Positions 43,859-52,817 of a stretch of 64,000 bases of DNA are shown in pieces (position 1 is the stretch's first letter; the number at the start of each line of letters is the position of its first letter). Origin of the DNA: Xenophilus aerolatus. Lineage in GTDB: Bacteria > Pseudomonadota > Gammaproteobacteria > Burkholderiales > Burkholderiaceae_C. Under the pieces are notes generated by a model. The model was not told the origin of the DNA, searched no databases, and saw nothing but the letters and a program-made list of their open reading frames with translations. The DNA lies in the NCBI GenBank assembly GCA_029968055.1, contig JASCNX010000002.1, positions 496,001 to 560,000 of the forward strand. Direction: 5' to 3'. Position numbers and translations under genes: made by a program.

Positions 43859-44838
43859 GGTGTGGCCTCCGCGGGCTGCCGGTCTGCGGCGGGCGCGACC
43901 GATGCGGCGCGGCGGCGCCGCTCGAGCACACCCGCGATGCCGCGCGGCGCAAGGAACACGATCGCCACCAGCAGCACGCCCAGCGGCAGGTGCCAGTACT
44001 CGGTGTGCTGCCTGGCGATCTCTTCCAGCCCGATCCACACCGCGGCGCCCACCGGCCCGCCCCAGCGCCGCCCGACGCCGCCGATGACCACCATCACCAC
44101 CAGCGTGGCCGACTGCGTCCAGTGCATGACCGAGGGGCTGACGAAGCTGTTGTGCGACACCAGCAGTGCGCCCGCCAGCCCGGCCACCGCGCCGGCCAGC
44201 GCGAAGGCCGCGAGCCGCAGCCGGAACACCGGGTAGCCCATGGCCTGCATGCGCACCTCGTTGTCGCGGATGCCCATCAGCGCATGGCCGAAGCGCGACA
44301 CGGTGGCGCGGTTGAGCAGCGCCATCACACCGGCGAAAAGGGCGAGCACCACCCAGTAGAAGGTCGGTTCGTGCGTGCTGTCCAGGCCCAGGCCGAAGGT
44401 GGGCCGCGCCATGAGGTTGTAGCCGTCGTCGCCGCCGTAGGCGCGCAGCGACACGGCTGCGAAGTACAGCATCTGCGCGAACGCCAGCGTGATCATGATG
44501 AAGTACACGCCGCGCGTGCGCAGCGCCACGCTGCCGATCGCCGCGGCGACGAGGCCGCCCGCGACGGCGCCCGCGGGCCACATCAGCCAGGCCGATGCGT
44601 GGCCGGCGTCGGACAGCGCGACGAGCGTGTACGCGCCCACGCCGACGAAGCCCATGTGGCCCAGCGCCGCCATGCCCCCGAAGCCGAGGATGAAGTTCAG
44701 GCTGGCCGCGGCCAGCGCGAAGATCAGCGCCCGCCGCACGAAGTTGACGTAGAACTCCAGCCCCATCGCGGGCGCCAGCAGCGGGAAGACGGCGAGTGCG
44801 GCCAGTGCGCACCAGGGGAGCCAGCGTTCGAGCTTCAT
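43855..44838 (-). CDS. livM: Branched-chain-type ABC transporter permease LivM
   Basis: The 327-residue inner-membrane permease has about nine hydrophobic segments and the family segments LNFILGFGGMAALGHMGFVG and VVMVVIGGVGRRWGGPVGA (the cytoplasmic coupling region). The long C-terminal basic tail is typical of LivM. It lies 28 nt after livH and overlaps livG by four bases. Confidence 0.92.
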   Translation of the reverse strand: MKLERWLPWCALAALAVFPLLAPAMGLEFYVNFVRRALIFALAAASLNFILGFGGMAALGHMGFVGVGAYTLVALSDAGHASAWLMWPAGAVAGGLVAAAIGSVALRTRGVYFIMITLAFAQMLYFAAVSLRAYGGDDGYNLMARPTFGLGLDSTHEPTFYWVVLALFAGVMALLNRATVSRFGHALMGIRDNEVRMQAMGYPVFRLRLAAFALAGAVAGLAGALLVSHNSFVSPSVMHWTQSATLVVMVVIGGVGRRWGGPVGAAVWIGLEEIARQHTEYWHLPLGVLLVAIVFLAPRGIAGVLERRRRAASVAPAADRQPAEATP

Positions 44839-44866
44839 CGCAAGAAAGAAACGGGTCGCAGCGGCC

Positions 44867-45787
44867 TCAGCCGCGAGCGGGGAAGAGCCCGGTGGGCTTG
44901 AAGGCGAGCACCGCCGCCATCAGCGCATAGGTGGCCAGGCCGGCGATCAGCGCGCTCAGGTCCGACACCAGCGTGGGCGGCAGCAGCGGGCGCAGCGCCA
45001 GCGGCACGAAGGCGCGGCCGATGGTGTCGACCAGGCCGACCAGCATCGCCGCCACGAAGGCCCCGCGGATCGAGCCGATGCCGCCGATGACCAGCACCAC
45101 CAGCGAGGGAATGAGGATCTCCTCGCCCATGCCCACCTGCACCGCGGTGAGCGGCCCCATCAGCGCGCCGGCCAGCGCCGCGAGCGCCGCGCCGACCAGG
45201 AACACCAGCGAGAAGATGCGCCCCACGCGCACGCCCATGAACTCGGCCATCGCGCGGTTCGAGGCGCCGGCGCGCACCAGCATGCCCACGCGCGTGTGGT
45301 TGACCAGCAGGTACAGCCCGCCCGCCACCGCCAGCCCGGCCACGAGGATGACGAGCCGGTAGGCCGGGTAGGGCAGGCCCGGCAGGATCTCGACCGCGCC
45401 CGACAGCGCGGCCGGGGCCGAGGCCATGATCGGCGCCGGGCCCCAGGCCATCTTCACCAGGTCGTCGGCCACGAGGATGATGCCGAAGGTCGCCAGCACC
45501 TGCGCGAGGTGGTCGCGGCCGTACAGCCGGCGCACCAGCAGCGCCTCCAGCACCAGGGCCACGAGCACCACCACCACCAGCGCCGCCAGCACCGCGCCCA
45601 CGAACGAGTCCGTGCGCGTGTGCACGCTCGCTGCCACGTAGGCTCCGCCCATGAACAGCGAGCCGTGCGCCAGGTTCATCACGTCCATGATCCCGAACAC
45701 CAGCGTCAGCCCCGCGGCCAGCAGGAACAGCATCAGCCCGTAGCCCAGGCCGTTGAGCATCTGCTCGATGAAGAGGATGGGCGTCAT
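44867..45787 (-). CDS. livH: Branched-chain-type ABC transporter permease LivH
   Basis: The 306-residue permease starts MTPILFIEQMLNGLGYGLML and contains the LivH segments FGIMDVMNLAHGSLFMGGAY and IGGIGSIRGAFVAAMLVGL. The start at 45787 is fixed by the family N-terminus. 161 nt without a gene separate it from the binding-protein gene upstream, while livM follows closely. Confidence 0.92.
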   Translation of the reverse strand: MTPILFIEQMLNGLGYGLMLFLLAAGLTLVFGIMDVMNLAHGSLFMGGAYVAASVHTRTDSFVGAVLAALVVVVLVALVLEALLVRRLYGRDHLAQVLATFGIILVADDLVKMAWGPAPIMASAPAALSGAVEILPGLPYPAYRLVILVAGLAVAGGLYLLVNHTRVGMLVRAGASNRAMAEFMGVRVGRIFSLVFLVGAALAALAGALMGPLTAVQVGMGEEILIPSLVVLVIGGIGSIRGAFVAAMLVGLVDTIGRAFVPLALRPLLPPTLVSDLSALIAGLATYALMAAVLAFKPTGLFPARG

Positions 45788-45948
45788 GCTAGAAGGTTCG
45801 ATGTCTGCAGGGATTGATGCCGGTTCAGCGGTCGGTCGGAGTGGTTCCACGCGCGTGCACCCGCGGAACCGGCTCTGCCGGGCCGCTGGGTGCGCCCCCT
45901 TGAGGGGGGATTCGGCTACACGAAGTGAGCAAGAAACGGGGGGTGGGT

Positions 45949-47154
45949 CTATTTCATCTTGCACTGTGCGTGGTAGGCGTCTCGGTAGCCCTTGAGCGGC
46001 GTGGAGAGCGTCTTGTTGGTGATGCGGCCCTCGCTGTCCTTGCCGATCACGCGCAGGTAGTAGTCCTGGATCGGGAAGTTGTTGGTGTCGTACTTGAAGG
46101 GCCCGCGGATGGACTGGAAGTTGGCCGCCTTCAGCGCCTTGAGCACGGCCTCCTTGTTCTTCACGTCGCCCTTCACGTCCTTGGCCGCGGCGTCCATGGC
46201 CAGGATGGCGTCGTAGGCCTGCGCGGCATAGAAGGTCGGGTAGCGGTTGTAGGCCTTGCGGAACTCGGCCACGAACTTCTGGTTGGCCGCGTTGGGCAGG
46301 TCGTGCGACCACTGCGAGGTCGAGAACAGGCCCAGCATCGGGTCGCCGACGGCGGCGATGGTGTCCTCGTCGGCCGAGGCCGGGCTGGTGACCAGCTTCA
46401 CGTCCTTCGACAGGCCCGCGCCCACGAACTGCTTGATGAAGTTGATGCCCATGCCGCCGGGCAGGAAGAAGTACACCGCCTCGGGCTTGGCGGCGCGGAT
46501 CTGTGCCAGCTCGGCGGCATAGTCCAGCTGGCCCACCTTGCCGTACACCTCGGCCACCACCTGGCCCTTGTAGGTGCGCTTGAAGCCGGTGAGGTGGTCG
46601 CGGCCCGCCGGGTAGTTGGGCGCGATGATGAAGGCAGTCTTGAGCTTCTGGTCGGTGGCCCACTGGCCGGCGGCCTCGTCCCAGGTGTCGTTCTGGTAGC
46701 TCTGGCCGAAGAAGTAGGGGTTGCACTGCGCGCCGGCGTACTGGCTGGGGCCGGGGTTGCTGGTGACGAAGGGCACCTTGGCCGCGAAGAGCGCCGGGCC
46801 CACGGCCAGCGCCACGTTCGAGGGCGTGGGGCCGGTGAAGAAGTCGATCCTGTTCTGCTGGATGAAGCGGTCGACGATCTGCTTGGCCTGGTCCGGGCTG
46901 CCCGCGGTGTCGGCCTGGATGAACTCCGCCGGGTAGCCGCCGAGCTTGTTGCCCAGCAGCTTCACCGCGAGGTTGATCGCGTCGCGCGTCTCGGCGCCGC
47001 CGGCCGCGAAGGGGCCGGAGATGTCGAGCGCGAGACCCACCTTGATCGGATCGGCCGCATGGGCCGGCACGCCGGCCGCCAGGGACAGCACCGTGAACAG
47101 TGCGACGGACAGGGCGCTGCGGCGCGATGCGGGGCGGCTCTGGGAAGCGGGCAT
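45949..47154 (-). CDS. ABC transporter substrate-binding protein of the LIV system
   Basis: The 401-residue periplasmic receptor has a signal peptide ending AHA and the type I binding fold (PIKVGLALDISGPFAAGGAE, then DTAGSPDQAKQIVDRFIQQN). The ATG at 47154 follows GGAGCC; a longer reading is not signal-like. It lies 60 nt downstream of the ferredoxin gene and upstream of livH, so ring-hydroxylating dioxygenase and transporter probably form one operon and the receptor should bind the aromatic substrate of the dioxygenase. Confidence 0.92.
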   Translation of the reverse strand: MPASQSRPASRRSALSVALFTVLSLAAGVPAHAADPIKVGLALDISGPFAAGGAETRDAINLAVKLLGNKLGGYPAEFIQADTAGSPDQAKQIVDRFIQQNRIDFFTGPTPSNVALAVGPALFAAKVPFVTSNPGPSQYAGAQCNPYFFGQSYQNDTWDEAAGQWATDQKLKTAFIIAPNYPAGRDHLTGFKRTYKGQVVAEVYGKVGQLDYAAELAQIRAAKPEAVYFFLPGGMGINFIKQFVGAGLSKDVKLVTSPASADEDTIAAVGDPMLGLFSTSQWSHDLPNAANQKFVAEFRKAYNRYPTFYAAQAYDAILAMDAAAKDVKGDVKNKEAVLKALKAANFQSIRGPFKYDTNNFPIQDYYLRVIGKDSEGRITNKTLSTPLKGYRDAYHAQCKMK

Positions 47155-47214
47155 GGAGGCTCCGGAAAAGTGAAGAGAAAAATCGGAATGGAGGCGGGGC
47201 GGCAACGCGGGCGG

Positions 47215-47541
47215 CTAGACCGCCACCTCGACGCGGCCGTCGCGGATCTGGATCGGGAAGACGCGCACGTCCTCGGTGGCCGGCTCGCCGCACGCGGCGC
47301 CGGTGCAGATGTCGAACAGCCCCTGGTGCAGCGGGCATTCCACCTTGCCGTTCTCGATCCAGCCTTCCGACAGGCGCGCGTTGCCGTGCGTGCACAGGTC
47401 GTGCAGCGCGTGCAGCGATTCGCCCTGGCGGAAGACGGCGACCGGCAGGCCGCCGGCGATCACCGGCCACACGGCGCCATCGGGAAAGTCGTCGGGCTCG
47501 CCGACGTCGTGCCACTGGGTCGCTTCGGTCGTGGTGCTCAT
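47215..47541 (-). CDS. andAb: Rieske ferredoxin component of ring-hydroxylating dioxygenase (AndAb-like)
   Basis: The 108-residue protein carries the Rieske [2Fe-2S] motif CTHGNARLSEG followed by CPLHQGLFD and shuttles electrons to the oxygenase. Its start overlaps the stop of the beta-subunit gene (ATGA). The order alpha-beta-ferredoxin is that of andAcAdAb for anthranilate 1,2-dioxygenase of Burkholderia cepacia DBO1. The ferredoxin reductase that should follow (AndAa) is not encoded here. The gene symbol rests on organisation and motif, not on a search. Confidence 0.8.
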   Translation of the reverse strand: MSTTTEATQWHDVGEPDDFPDGAVWPVIAGGLPVAVFRQGESLHALHDLCTHGNARLSEGWIENGKVECPLHQGLFDICTGAACGEPATEDVRVFPIQIRDGRVEVAV

Positions 47542-48062
47542 ATCGGGGTCGCCAGCAAAGTGATGACGCGCGAGGTGTCGTAGATCACCCGCCGCTGCGC
47601 ATAGCGCCAGCCCGCGGGGGTGCGCACGATGCGGTCCAGGTAGCGGCCCGCCTGGTAGACGAAGGACTCGCCGTTGGTGCGCGTCTGGATCACGACGTAG
47701 CTCGACTCGGCCTGCACCGTGTCCTCGTCCACCGGCGTGATCACCAGGCCGCTGGTCATGTGGCGGCAGCTGTGCTCCTCGTAGATGCTCGCGTGGCGCA
47801 GCGACACCACGCGGTCGCGCAGCATGCGCTGGTTGTTGCAGTAAATGAGGCCGATGGGCAGGCCCAGGTCGGCGTTCTCCTTGGGCACGATCTCGTAGAG
47901 GCAGTCCTCGGTGAAGAGCGTGGCCCATTCCTCCAGGCGGTCGTTGTCCAGCGCGGCGCTGTAGCGCTCCTGCAGCTGGTGGATCTCGAACCAGAGCTGC
48001 ATCGGCACCGGCGCGGCAGCCGCGGCGGCCGGGCGTTCGTCCAGGGTGGTGGCGTCCATCAT
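47538..48062 (-). CDS. andAd: Ring-hydroxylating dioxygenase beta subunit (AndAd-like)
   Basis: The 174-residue small subunit has the aromatic-ring-hydroxylating-beta (NTF2-like) fold: EIHQLQERYSAALDNDRLEE, WATLFTEDCLYEIVPKENA and RYLDRIVRTPAGWRYAQRRV. It stabilises the catalytic alpha subunit. The reading starts at ATGATG overlapping the alpha stop (second Met at 48059 is also possible) and ends overlapping the ferredoxin start. Confidence 0.85.
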   Translation of the reverse strand: MMDATTLDERPAAAAAAPVPMQLWFEIHQLQERYSAALDNDRLEEWATLFTEDCLYEIVPKENADLGLPIGLIYCNNQRMLRDRVVSLRHASIYEEHSCRHMTSGLVITPVDEDTVQAESSYVVIQTRTNGESFVYQAGRYLDRIVRTPAGWRYAQRRVIYDTSRVITLLATPI

Positions 48063-49348
48063 CAATACCCCATGAGTCCTTGGTAGCCGGTCCAGAATTT
48101 GCGGATCAGGTTCTCCGTCACCATCGTGTCCTCGCGGTTCGGGTCGGAGCGGCCCAGCTCGATCACCGAGGTGGCGCCGGCGTCGCGTGCGGTGCCGCGC
48201 TGCACCAGCTCGGTGGCCTCGGTGTCCTCCATCGAGATGTAGCCTGCGGGGCCGACCAGGTTGGCCTGCTTGATGCGCAGCGCGCGCAGCTCGGGCGTGT
48301 CGTCGGCATAGCCGAAGAAGTGGAAGACCAGCTCGAACTCGCCCGGCCCCTTGGGCAGCACCTGGCGCGCCACCAGCGTGTTGTGGATCTGCTGCAGCAC
48401 CAGCTGCGGGAAGATGGTCTGGATGTGGTTGGTGCAGTCCTCCTCGTACTCCGACACGAAGCCGAGCACCGAGTCGTCCTCGAGGTGGAAGCCCTCGTCC
48501 ATCGAGCGGATCGCCTGCTGCTTGTAGGCCGAGGCGGTGTCGCCCTCGTCCACCTTGGTGGCGGTGATGATGCTGTGCAGCCCGTGGCGCTGGTCGGCCA
48601 TCGAGCGTGCCTTCATGCCCACGCGGAAGATGTTGAAGGTGGTGTGGAACAGGTGCAGCAGGCTCGCGTGGTAGGGGTCCTTCACGTTCTCGTAGTAGAG
48701 CTTCCAGTTGCTGCGCGCGTACTGCCGCGTGCAGCCCAGGTACACCACCGGCTTGTGCATCACGCGGTCGACCCAGGGCGCCATCTGCGGGCCGATGTAC
48801 TCGGGCAGCGGCGGAGCCTGGTCGCTGAAGCTGGCGAACACCAGGCCGCGGTAGCTCTCGGCGCGCAGCTTGCGCAGGCCGTGGTTCTTGGGGTCGAAGT
48901 CGGCCGGCATGCCCGGCGCGCCGTCCTTGCCGCGGCGGAAGGGCACGCCCTGCAGGTTGCCGCGGGCGTCGAAGCTCCACTGGTGGTAGACGCAGGTGTG
49001 CGACTTCGCGTTGCCGCGCGCGTTGCGGCAGACGATGGCGCCGCGGTGCGCGCAGCGGTTCACCCAGGCCGCGACGCCGCCGTCGTCGGTGCGTGTCACC
49101 ACCACCGGCGTGTCGCCGACGAAGGTGCTCTTGTAGTCGCCCGCGTTCGGGATCTCGGCGTCGAGCGCGACGAAGCTCCAGGTCGGGCCGCGGTAGATGC
49201 GTTCCTGCTCGCGCTCGAACACCTCCTGCGAGCTGAACACGGCGTAGGGCACGCGCGAGCCGTCCGGCTGCGGAAAGTGCACCAGCCGCGAGGGTGCGGC
49301 GGCGGCGTCGGCCGCCTTCAGGGCGCTGATGTCGACGATGTGGTTCAT
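48062..49348 (-). CDS. andAc: Ring-hydroxylating dioxygenase alpha subunit (AndAc-like)
   Basis: The 428-residue catalytic subunit has a Rieske centre in CAHRGAIVCRNARGN and CVYHQWSF, and the mononuclear-iron facial triad in ENVKDPYHASLLH with a distal Asp. Start ATG 49348 follows AAGGAAGG. Length, gene order and a divergent AraC regulator match the anthranilate 1,2-dioxygenase system of B. cepacia DBO1, which converts anthranilate to catechol. Salicylate 5-hydroxylase or another aminobenzoate dioxygenase remains possible. No catechol dioxygenase is in the window. Confidence 0.8.
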   Translation of the reverse strand: MNHIVDISALKAADAAAAPSRLVHFPQPDGSRVPYAVFSSQEVFEREQERIYRGPTWSFVALDAEIPNAGDYKSTFVGDTPVVVTRTDDGGVAAWVNRCAHRGAIVCRNARGNAKSHTCVYHQWSFDARGNLQGVPFRRGKDGAPGMPADFDPKNHGLRKLRAESYRGLVFASFSDQAPPLPEYIGPQMAPWVDRVMHKPVVYLGCTRQYARSNWKLYYENVKDPYHASLLHLFHTTFNIFRVGMKARSMADQRHGLHSIITATKVDEGDTASAYKQQAIRSMDEGFHLEDDSVLGFVSEYEEDCTNHIQTIFPQLVLQQIHNTLVARQVLPKGPGEFELVFHFFGYADDTPELRALRIKQANLVGPAGYISMEDTEATELVQRGTARDAGATSVIELGRSDPNREDTMVTENLIRKFWTGYQGLMGY

Positions 49349-49430
49349 GGGGCCTTCCTTTGCTTGCGGGCGCACCGCGCGGCGGCGGTGCGGATGCGCT
49401 TCATTCTTGGGAGGGCGGGCGCGGGCGGCT

Positions 49431-49476
49431 ATCCGTTTTGCGCGGGCGCGCGCAGGCCTTGTCCGTTTCGCGCAGG
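49431..49476. promoter_or_regulatory. Direct repeat, candidate AraC/AndR operator
   Basis: ATCCGTTTTGCGCGGG (49431-49446) and GTCCGTTTCGCGCAGG (49461-49476) match at 13 of 16 positions and are exactly 30 bp apart, about three helical turns. They lie in the divergent promoter between the dioxygenase operon and the AraC regulator. On the minus strand AAGAAT about 25 nt downstream could be the dioxygenase -10, so the proximal half-site would touch the -35 region, as is usual for AraC/XylS activators. Confidence 0.6.
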
Positions 49477-49572
49477 AAAGTGCGGCGCGTCATGGTGGTG
49501 CGCGCCGCGCGCCATCGTGTGGCATGGCGCGCTTCTTGCGCGGGGTGCAGGCTTTTGCGAAGCCACACGCCC

Positions 49573-50577
49573 ATGCGCACCGCCATCGCCCCCTCCGCCC
49601 CCCGCGCGTCCGCCTTCGAGCCCGCGTTGCTGCGCGCCAACCGGCTCTTCGAGTCGCAGGACCTCGACGACACGCGCGAGCGCATCTCGCGCGTGATGCA
49701 GCCGCACCACCTGCGCCCGCTCGGCCGGCCCGAGGGTGGGCGCTCGCACATGGACTTCCTGCGCCTGGGCGGCATCGGCGTGGGCACCATCGACTTCGGC
49801 GAGGCGATGCGGGTCGACGTCGAACACGTCGAGGACTACCACCTGCTGATGTTCTGCCTGCGCGGCAACGCGCAGGCGCGCGTGGGCGACCGCGCGCTCG
49901 ACGTCGACGTGCAGCGCGGCATGGTCTGCGCCCCGGGCGCGCGCTTCGTGGCCGACCTGTCGGCCGACTGCGAGCAGTTCGTGCTGCGGCTCGACCGCGC
50001 GATGGTCGAGGCGCACGTGGGCCGGCCGATCCGCTTCGACGAGGTGCTCGACCTGCGCCGGCCCGCGATGCAGGCCTGGCTCGACCAGCTGCGCCTGCTG
50101 CTGACCTCCGAGGCGCTGATGGACGCGGTGCGCCGCCATCCGCTCATCGCCCTGGAGATGGAGCGGCTGCTGCTGCGTCTGCTGCTCGACGGCCAGGCCT
50201 GGGACGACGCGCCGCTGCGCGCCCCATCACCGCGCGCCGCGCACGGCGCCAGCCCCGGCTGCGTGCGCCGCGCCGAGGTGTTCATGCAGGCGCATGCCGA
50301 CGAGCCGCTGCGCCTGGGCGACATCGCCCAGGCCGCCGGCGTACCGGTGCGCACGCTGCTCGAGGCCTTTCGCCGTGCGCGCGACTGCAGCCCGATGCAG
50401 TACCTGCGCGACATGCGCCTGGACGTGGCGCAGCGCCGCCTGCGCGAGCCGCAGGCCGGCACCACCGTCTCGGCGGTGGCGATGGACTGCGGCTTCGCGC
50501 ACCTCGGGCGCTTCTCGCAGTGCTACCGCGCGCGCTTCGGCGAATCGCCCTCCGACACGCTGCGCCGCGCCGGCTGA
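49573..50577 (+). CDS. AraC-family regulator, AndR-like
   Basis: The 334-residue protein has an N-terminal cupin-like sensor region and a C-terminal pair of helix-turn-helix motifs (LRLGDIAQAAGVPVRTLLEA, then GCGFAHLGRFSQCYRARFGE-type ending FGESPSDTL). Start at 49573, the first Met before a protein-like N-terminus; a longer reading is Arg-rich. It is divergent from the dioxygenase operon as in the andR/andA system and presumably activates it when the aromatic acid is present. The second helix block reads CGFAHLGRFSQCYRARFG, the AraC signature. Confidence 0.85.
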   Translation: MRTAIAPSAPRASAFEPALLRANRLFESQDLDDTRERISRVMQPHHLRPLGRPEGGRSHMDFLRLGGIGVGTIDFGEAMRVDVEHVEDYHLLMFCLRGNAQARVGDRALDVDVQRGMVCAPGARFVADLSADCEQFVLRLDRAMVEAHVGRPIRFDEVLDLRRPAMQAWLDQLRLLLTSEALMDAVRRHPLIALEMERLLLRLLLDGQAWDDAPLRAPSPRAAHGASPGCVRRAEVFMQAHADEPLRLGDIAQAAGVPVRTLLEAFRRARDCSPMQYLRDMRLDVAQRRLREPQAGTTVSAVAMDCGFAHLGRFSQCYRARFGESPSDTLRRAG

Positions 50578-50587
50578 AGGCCGCGCC

Positions 50588-50830
50588 TCACTTGAAAGGG
50601 CTGGCGGTGGCGAACCACAGCCCGATGCCGGTGGCGATGATGAAGGCGCCGTCGGTCACGCCGGCCGCCAGGAAGAACCTCGACTGCAGTTCCTGCATCA
50701 GGTCGGGCTGGCGCGCCGTGCCTTCGATCAGCTTGCTGCCGAGCATCGCGATGCCGATGCACGAGCCCACGGCGCTCATGCCGATGAGCAGCGCCACGGC
50801 CAGCGGAAGGATGTCGAAGCCGGTGTTCAT
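50588..50830 (-). CDS. Orphan ATP synthase c subunit-like protein
   Basis: The 80-residue, two-helix membrane protein has all c-ring landmarks: a Gly/Ala/Ser-rich first helix (GMSAVGSCIGIAMLG), the polar loop ARQP at 39-42 and an ion-binding carboxylate D60 in AAGVTDGAFIIA, the same place as Asp61 of E. coli. The ATG at 50830 has an AGGAGA ribosome site. No other ATP synthase gene is in the window, so it is not part of an atp operon. It is the last gene on the minus strand before the convergent AraC gene. It may be a second c subunit or have an unrelated membrane role. Confidence 0.85.
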   Translation of the reverse strand: MNTGFDILPLAVALLIGMSAVGSCIGIAMLGSKLIEGTARQPDLMQELQSRFFLAAGVTDGAFIIATGIGLWFATASPFK

Positions 50831-50914
50831 GCGAGTTCTCCTGGGGTTGTCGATGGCCCCACTGTCCGCGCGCCGGGTCGGGCGGTCGATGACGCCGCAG
50901 GTCATGGGCGTCGC

Positions 50915-51844
50915 TCAGGCCTCCTGCCGACGGCGCGCCGCACCGGGCACGAGGCGCGGCCCGAGCATCACCACCGCCAGCGCCGCCACCACGCAGGCGC
51001 TGCCGGCCCATTGCCAGGGCGAGACGGTCTCGCCCAGCGTCAGCATGCCGGCCGCCAGCCCGATCACCGGCACGCCCAGGCTGAAGGGCGCGACGCGGTT
51101 GGCCGGGTGCCGCTTGAGCAGCCCCGTCCACAGGGCGTAGGCCGCGATGGTGGCGAACCAGCCGAGGTAGGCCACGCCGGCCCAGGCGCCCGCGCTCGCG
51201 TGCGTCCACTGCCAGCGCGTGGCCGCCGGCTCGAAGAGCCAGGCCATGGCGGCGAAGGGGAGGATCGGCACCAGCGACATCCACACCACGAACTGCAGCG
51301 CGTCGTAGCCGGGCTGCGCCGCCTGCGCCTTGCGGGCGATGATGTTCGACGCCGCCCACATCGTCGCGGCCAACAGGTTCAGCACGAGGCTCAGCACGGT
51401 GATGCCGCCGGCCACGGCATGCCCGCTGAAGTTCATCGCGAAGCAGGCCAGGCCCAGCGCCGCCAGCGTGAGGCCGGCGCGCATCGCGCCGCTCAGGCGC
51501 TCGTGCAGCAGCAGCACGCCCAGCAGCGTGGTGAAGAACACCTGCGTCTGCATCAGCACCGACGCGAGCGCGGCGGTCATGCCGACCTGCAGCGCGACGA
51601 AGAGCAGGCCGAACTGTCCCAGCTGCGCCAGGCCGCCGAAGACGAGCCAGCGCCACGACAGCTGCGGCTTGCGCACGAAGAAGACCAGCGGCAGCACCGC
51701 GAAGATGTAGCGGAAGGTGCCGAGCTGGAAGGGCGTGAAGTCGCGCAGCGAGTACTTCATGGCCACGAAATTCAGGCCCCAGATGACGACGACGCCGAGC
51801 GCGGCCGCGAGGTCGCGGCCGCCGAAGGATGTGCTTGGTTTCAT
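50915..51844 (-). CDS. EamA/DMT-family transporter
   Basis: The 309-residue inner-membrane protein has ten hydrophobic segments in two EamA repeats (ALGVVVIWGLNFVAMKYSLR at the start, then LGVPVIGLAAGMLTLGETVS near the end), typical of the O-acetylserine/amino-acid exporter branch (YdeD/RhtA-like). The ATG at 51844 overlaps the stop of the COG0523 GTPase (ATGA). It may export a product of the metal-dependent amidohydrolase pathway. Confidence 0.87.
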   Translation of the reverse strand: MKPSTSFGGRDLAAALGVVVIWGLNFVAMKYSLRDFTPFQLGTFRYIFAVLPLVFFVRKPQLSWRWLVFGGLAQLGQFGLLFVALQVGMTAALASVLMQTQVFFTTLLGVLLLHERLSGAMRAGLTLAALGLACFAMNFSGHAVAGGITVLSLVLNLLAATMWAASNIIARKAQAAQPGYDALQFVVWMSLVPILPFAAMAWLFEPAATRWQWTHASAGAWAGVAYLGWFATIAAYALWTGLLKRHPANRVAPFSLGVPVIGLAAGMLTLGETVSPWQWAGSACVVAALAVVMLGPRLVPGAARRRQEA

Positions 51845-52803
51845 GGATGAGACGGTGTGGGGAGGGCGGCCGCGGCCTCGAAGGCCTGTGCCAGCGCGTC
51901 GGACGGCAGCCGGCCCTGCAGGCCGATCGCCACCACGCCGCAGCGCCCGCAGGGGTCGGCCGCGGCGCGCAGCGAGCCGTGCTGGCCGGCGAACTGCAGC
52001 TCGGCCCGCGCGTGCTCGTCGGTGCGCACCAGGCCCTTGAGCCGCAGCACGCCCGCCGGCATGGCCTTGAGCAGGGCGCGCAGTGCGCGCGCATTGAATG
52101 GCGGCGGATCGTCCAGCGCCCAGGTGTCGAAGAGGGCGCCGTGGCCGGGGTCGGCGGCCTGCAGGCGCGGCGAGCGGCCCAGCACGGGCGCCGCGGGGCC
52201 GGCGTGCAGCGCGGCAAAGCCCAGCAACGGCGCGGGCACGCGGCCGCGCGTGGTCTCGAAGCGCGGACGGCCGGGCGCCTGCGTGTCGAGCCACAGGCGC
52301 AGCGCGGCCAGCGACGCCGCGTCGATGCGGTCGCACTGGTTGATCACCAGCAGGTCGGCGGCGCGCAGCTGGCGCTGCACCGTGTCGGCCAGCAGCGGGT
52401 CGGCCGCCTGCGCGCGCACCGCCCCGGCATCCACCAGCACGATCACGCCGTCCAGGCTCAGCGCCGGGTCGGCGATCCCCACCTGCGCGATGCGCCAGGG
52501 GTCGGAGACTCCGCTGGCCTCGACCACGATGGCGTCGGGCGGCCGGGGCGATTCGATGAGGCCGATCAGCGCAGCCGTGAGGTCGTCGCCGATCTGGCAG
52601 CACACGCAGCCGTTGGTGAGCTCGATGGCGCCGGCCTCCTCGGTCGCGATCAGCGCACGGTCGAGGTTGATGGCGCCGAAGTCGTTCACCAGCACCGCGA
52701 TGCGCCGGCCGTCCGCCTGCGTCAGCAGGTGGTTCAGCAGCGTCGTCTTGCCGGCGCCGAGGAAGCCGCCGATGACGGTCAGAGGGATGCGGGGCGCGCG
52801 CAT
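51841..52803 (-). CDS. COG0523 metallochaperone GTPase
   Basis: The 320-residue G3E-family GTPase has Walker A GGFLGAGKTTLLNH (12-25), the COG0523 metal-binding motif CVCC (66-69 in NGCVCCQIGDD), the Walker B EASGVSDP region and a CobW C-terminal domain. Family members bind Zn, Co or Fe and help deliver metal to client enzymes. It lies 14 nt after a metal-dependent YtcJ-type amidohydrolase and overlaps the EamA gene, so that amidohydrolase is the obvious client; this is inference. No zinc-responsive Zur box was seen in front of it. Confidence 0.88.
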   Translation of the reverse strand: MRAPRIPLTVIGGFLGAGKTTLLNHLLTQADGRRIAVLVNDFGAINLDRALIATEEAGAIELTNGCVCCQIGDDLTAALIGLIESPRPPDAIVVEASGVSDPWRIAQVGIADPALSLDGVIVLVDAGAVRAQAADPLLADTVQRQLRAADLLVINQCDRIDAASLAALRLWLDTQAPGRPRFETTRGRVPAPLLGFAALHAGPAAPVLGRSPRLQAADPGHGALFDTWALDDPPPFNARALRALLKAMPAGVLRLKGLVRTDEHARAELQFAGQHGSLRAAADPCGRCGVVAIGLQGRLPSDALAQAFEAAAALPTPSHP

Positions 52804-52817
52804 GGGCAGACGACGGC

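Noticed and set aside
45788-45948. GC-poor-looking spacer between livH and the binding-protein gene considered as an insertion remnant
   Set aside because: No inverted ends, target duplication or transposase fragment could be seen.
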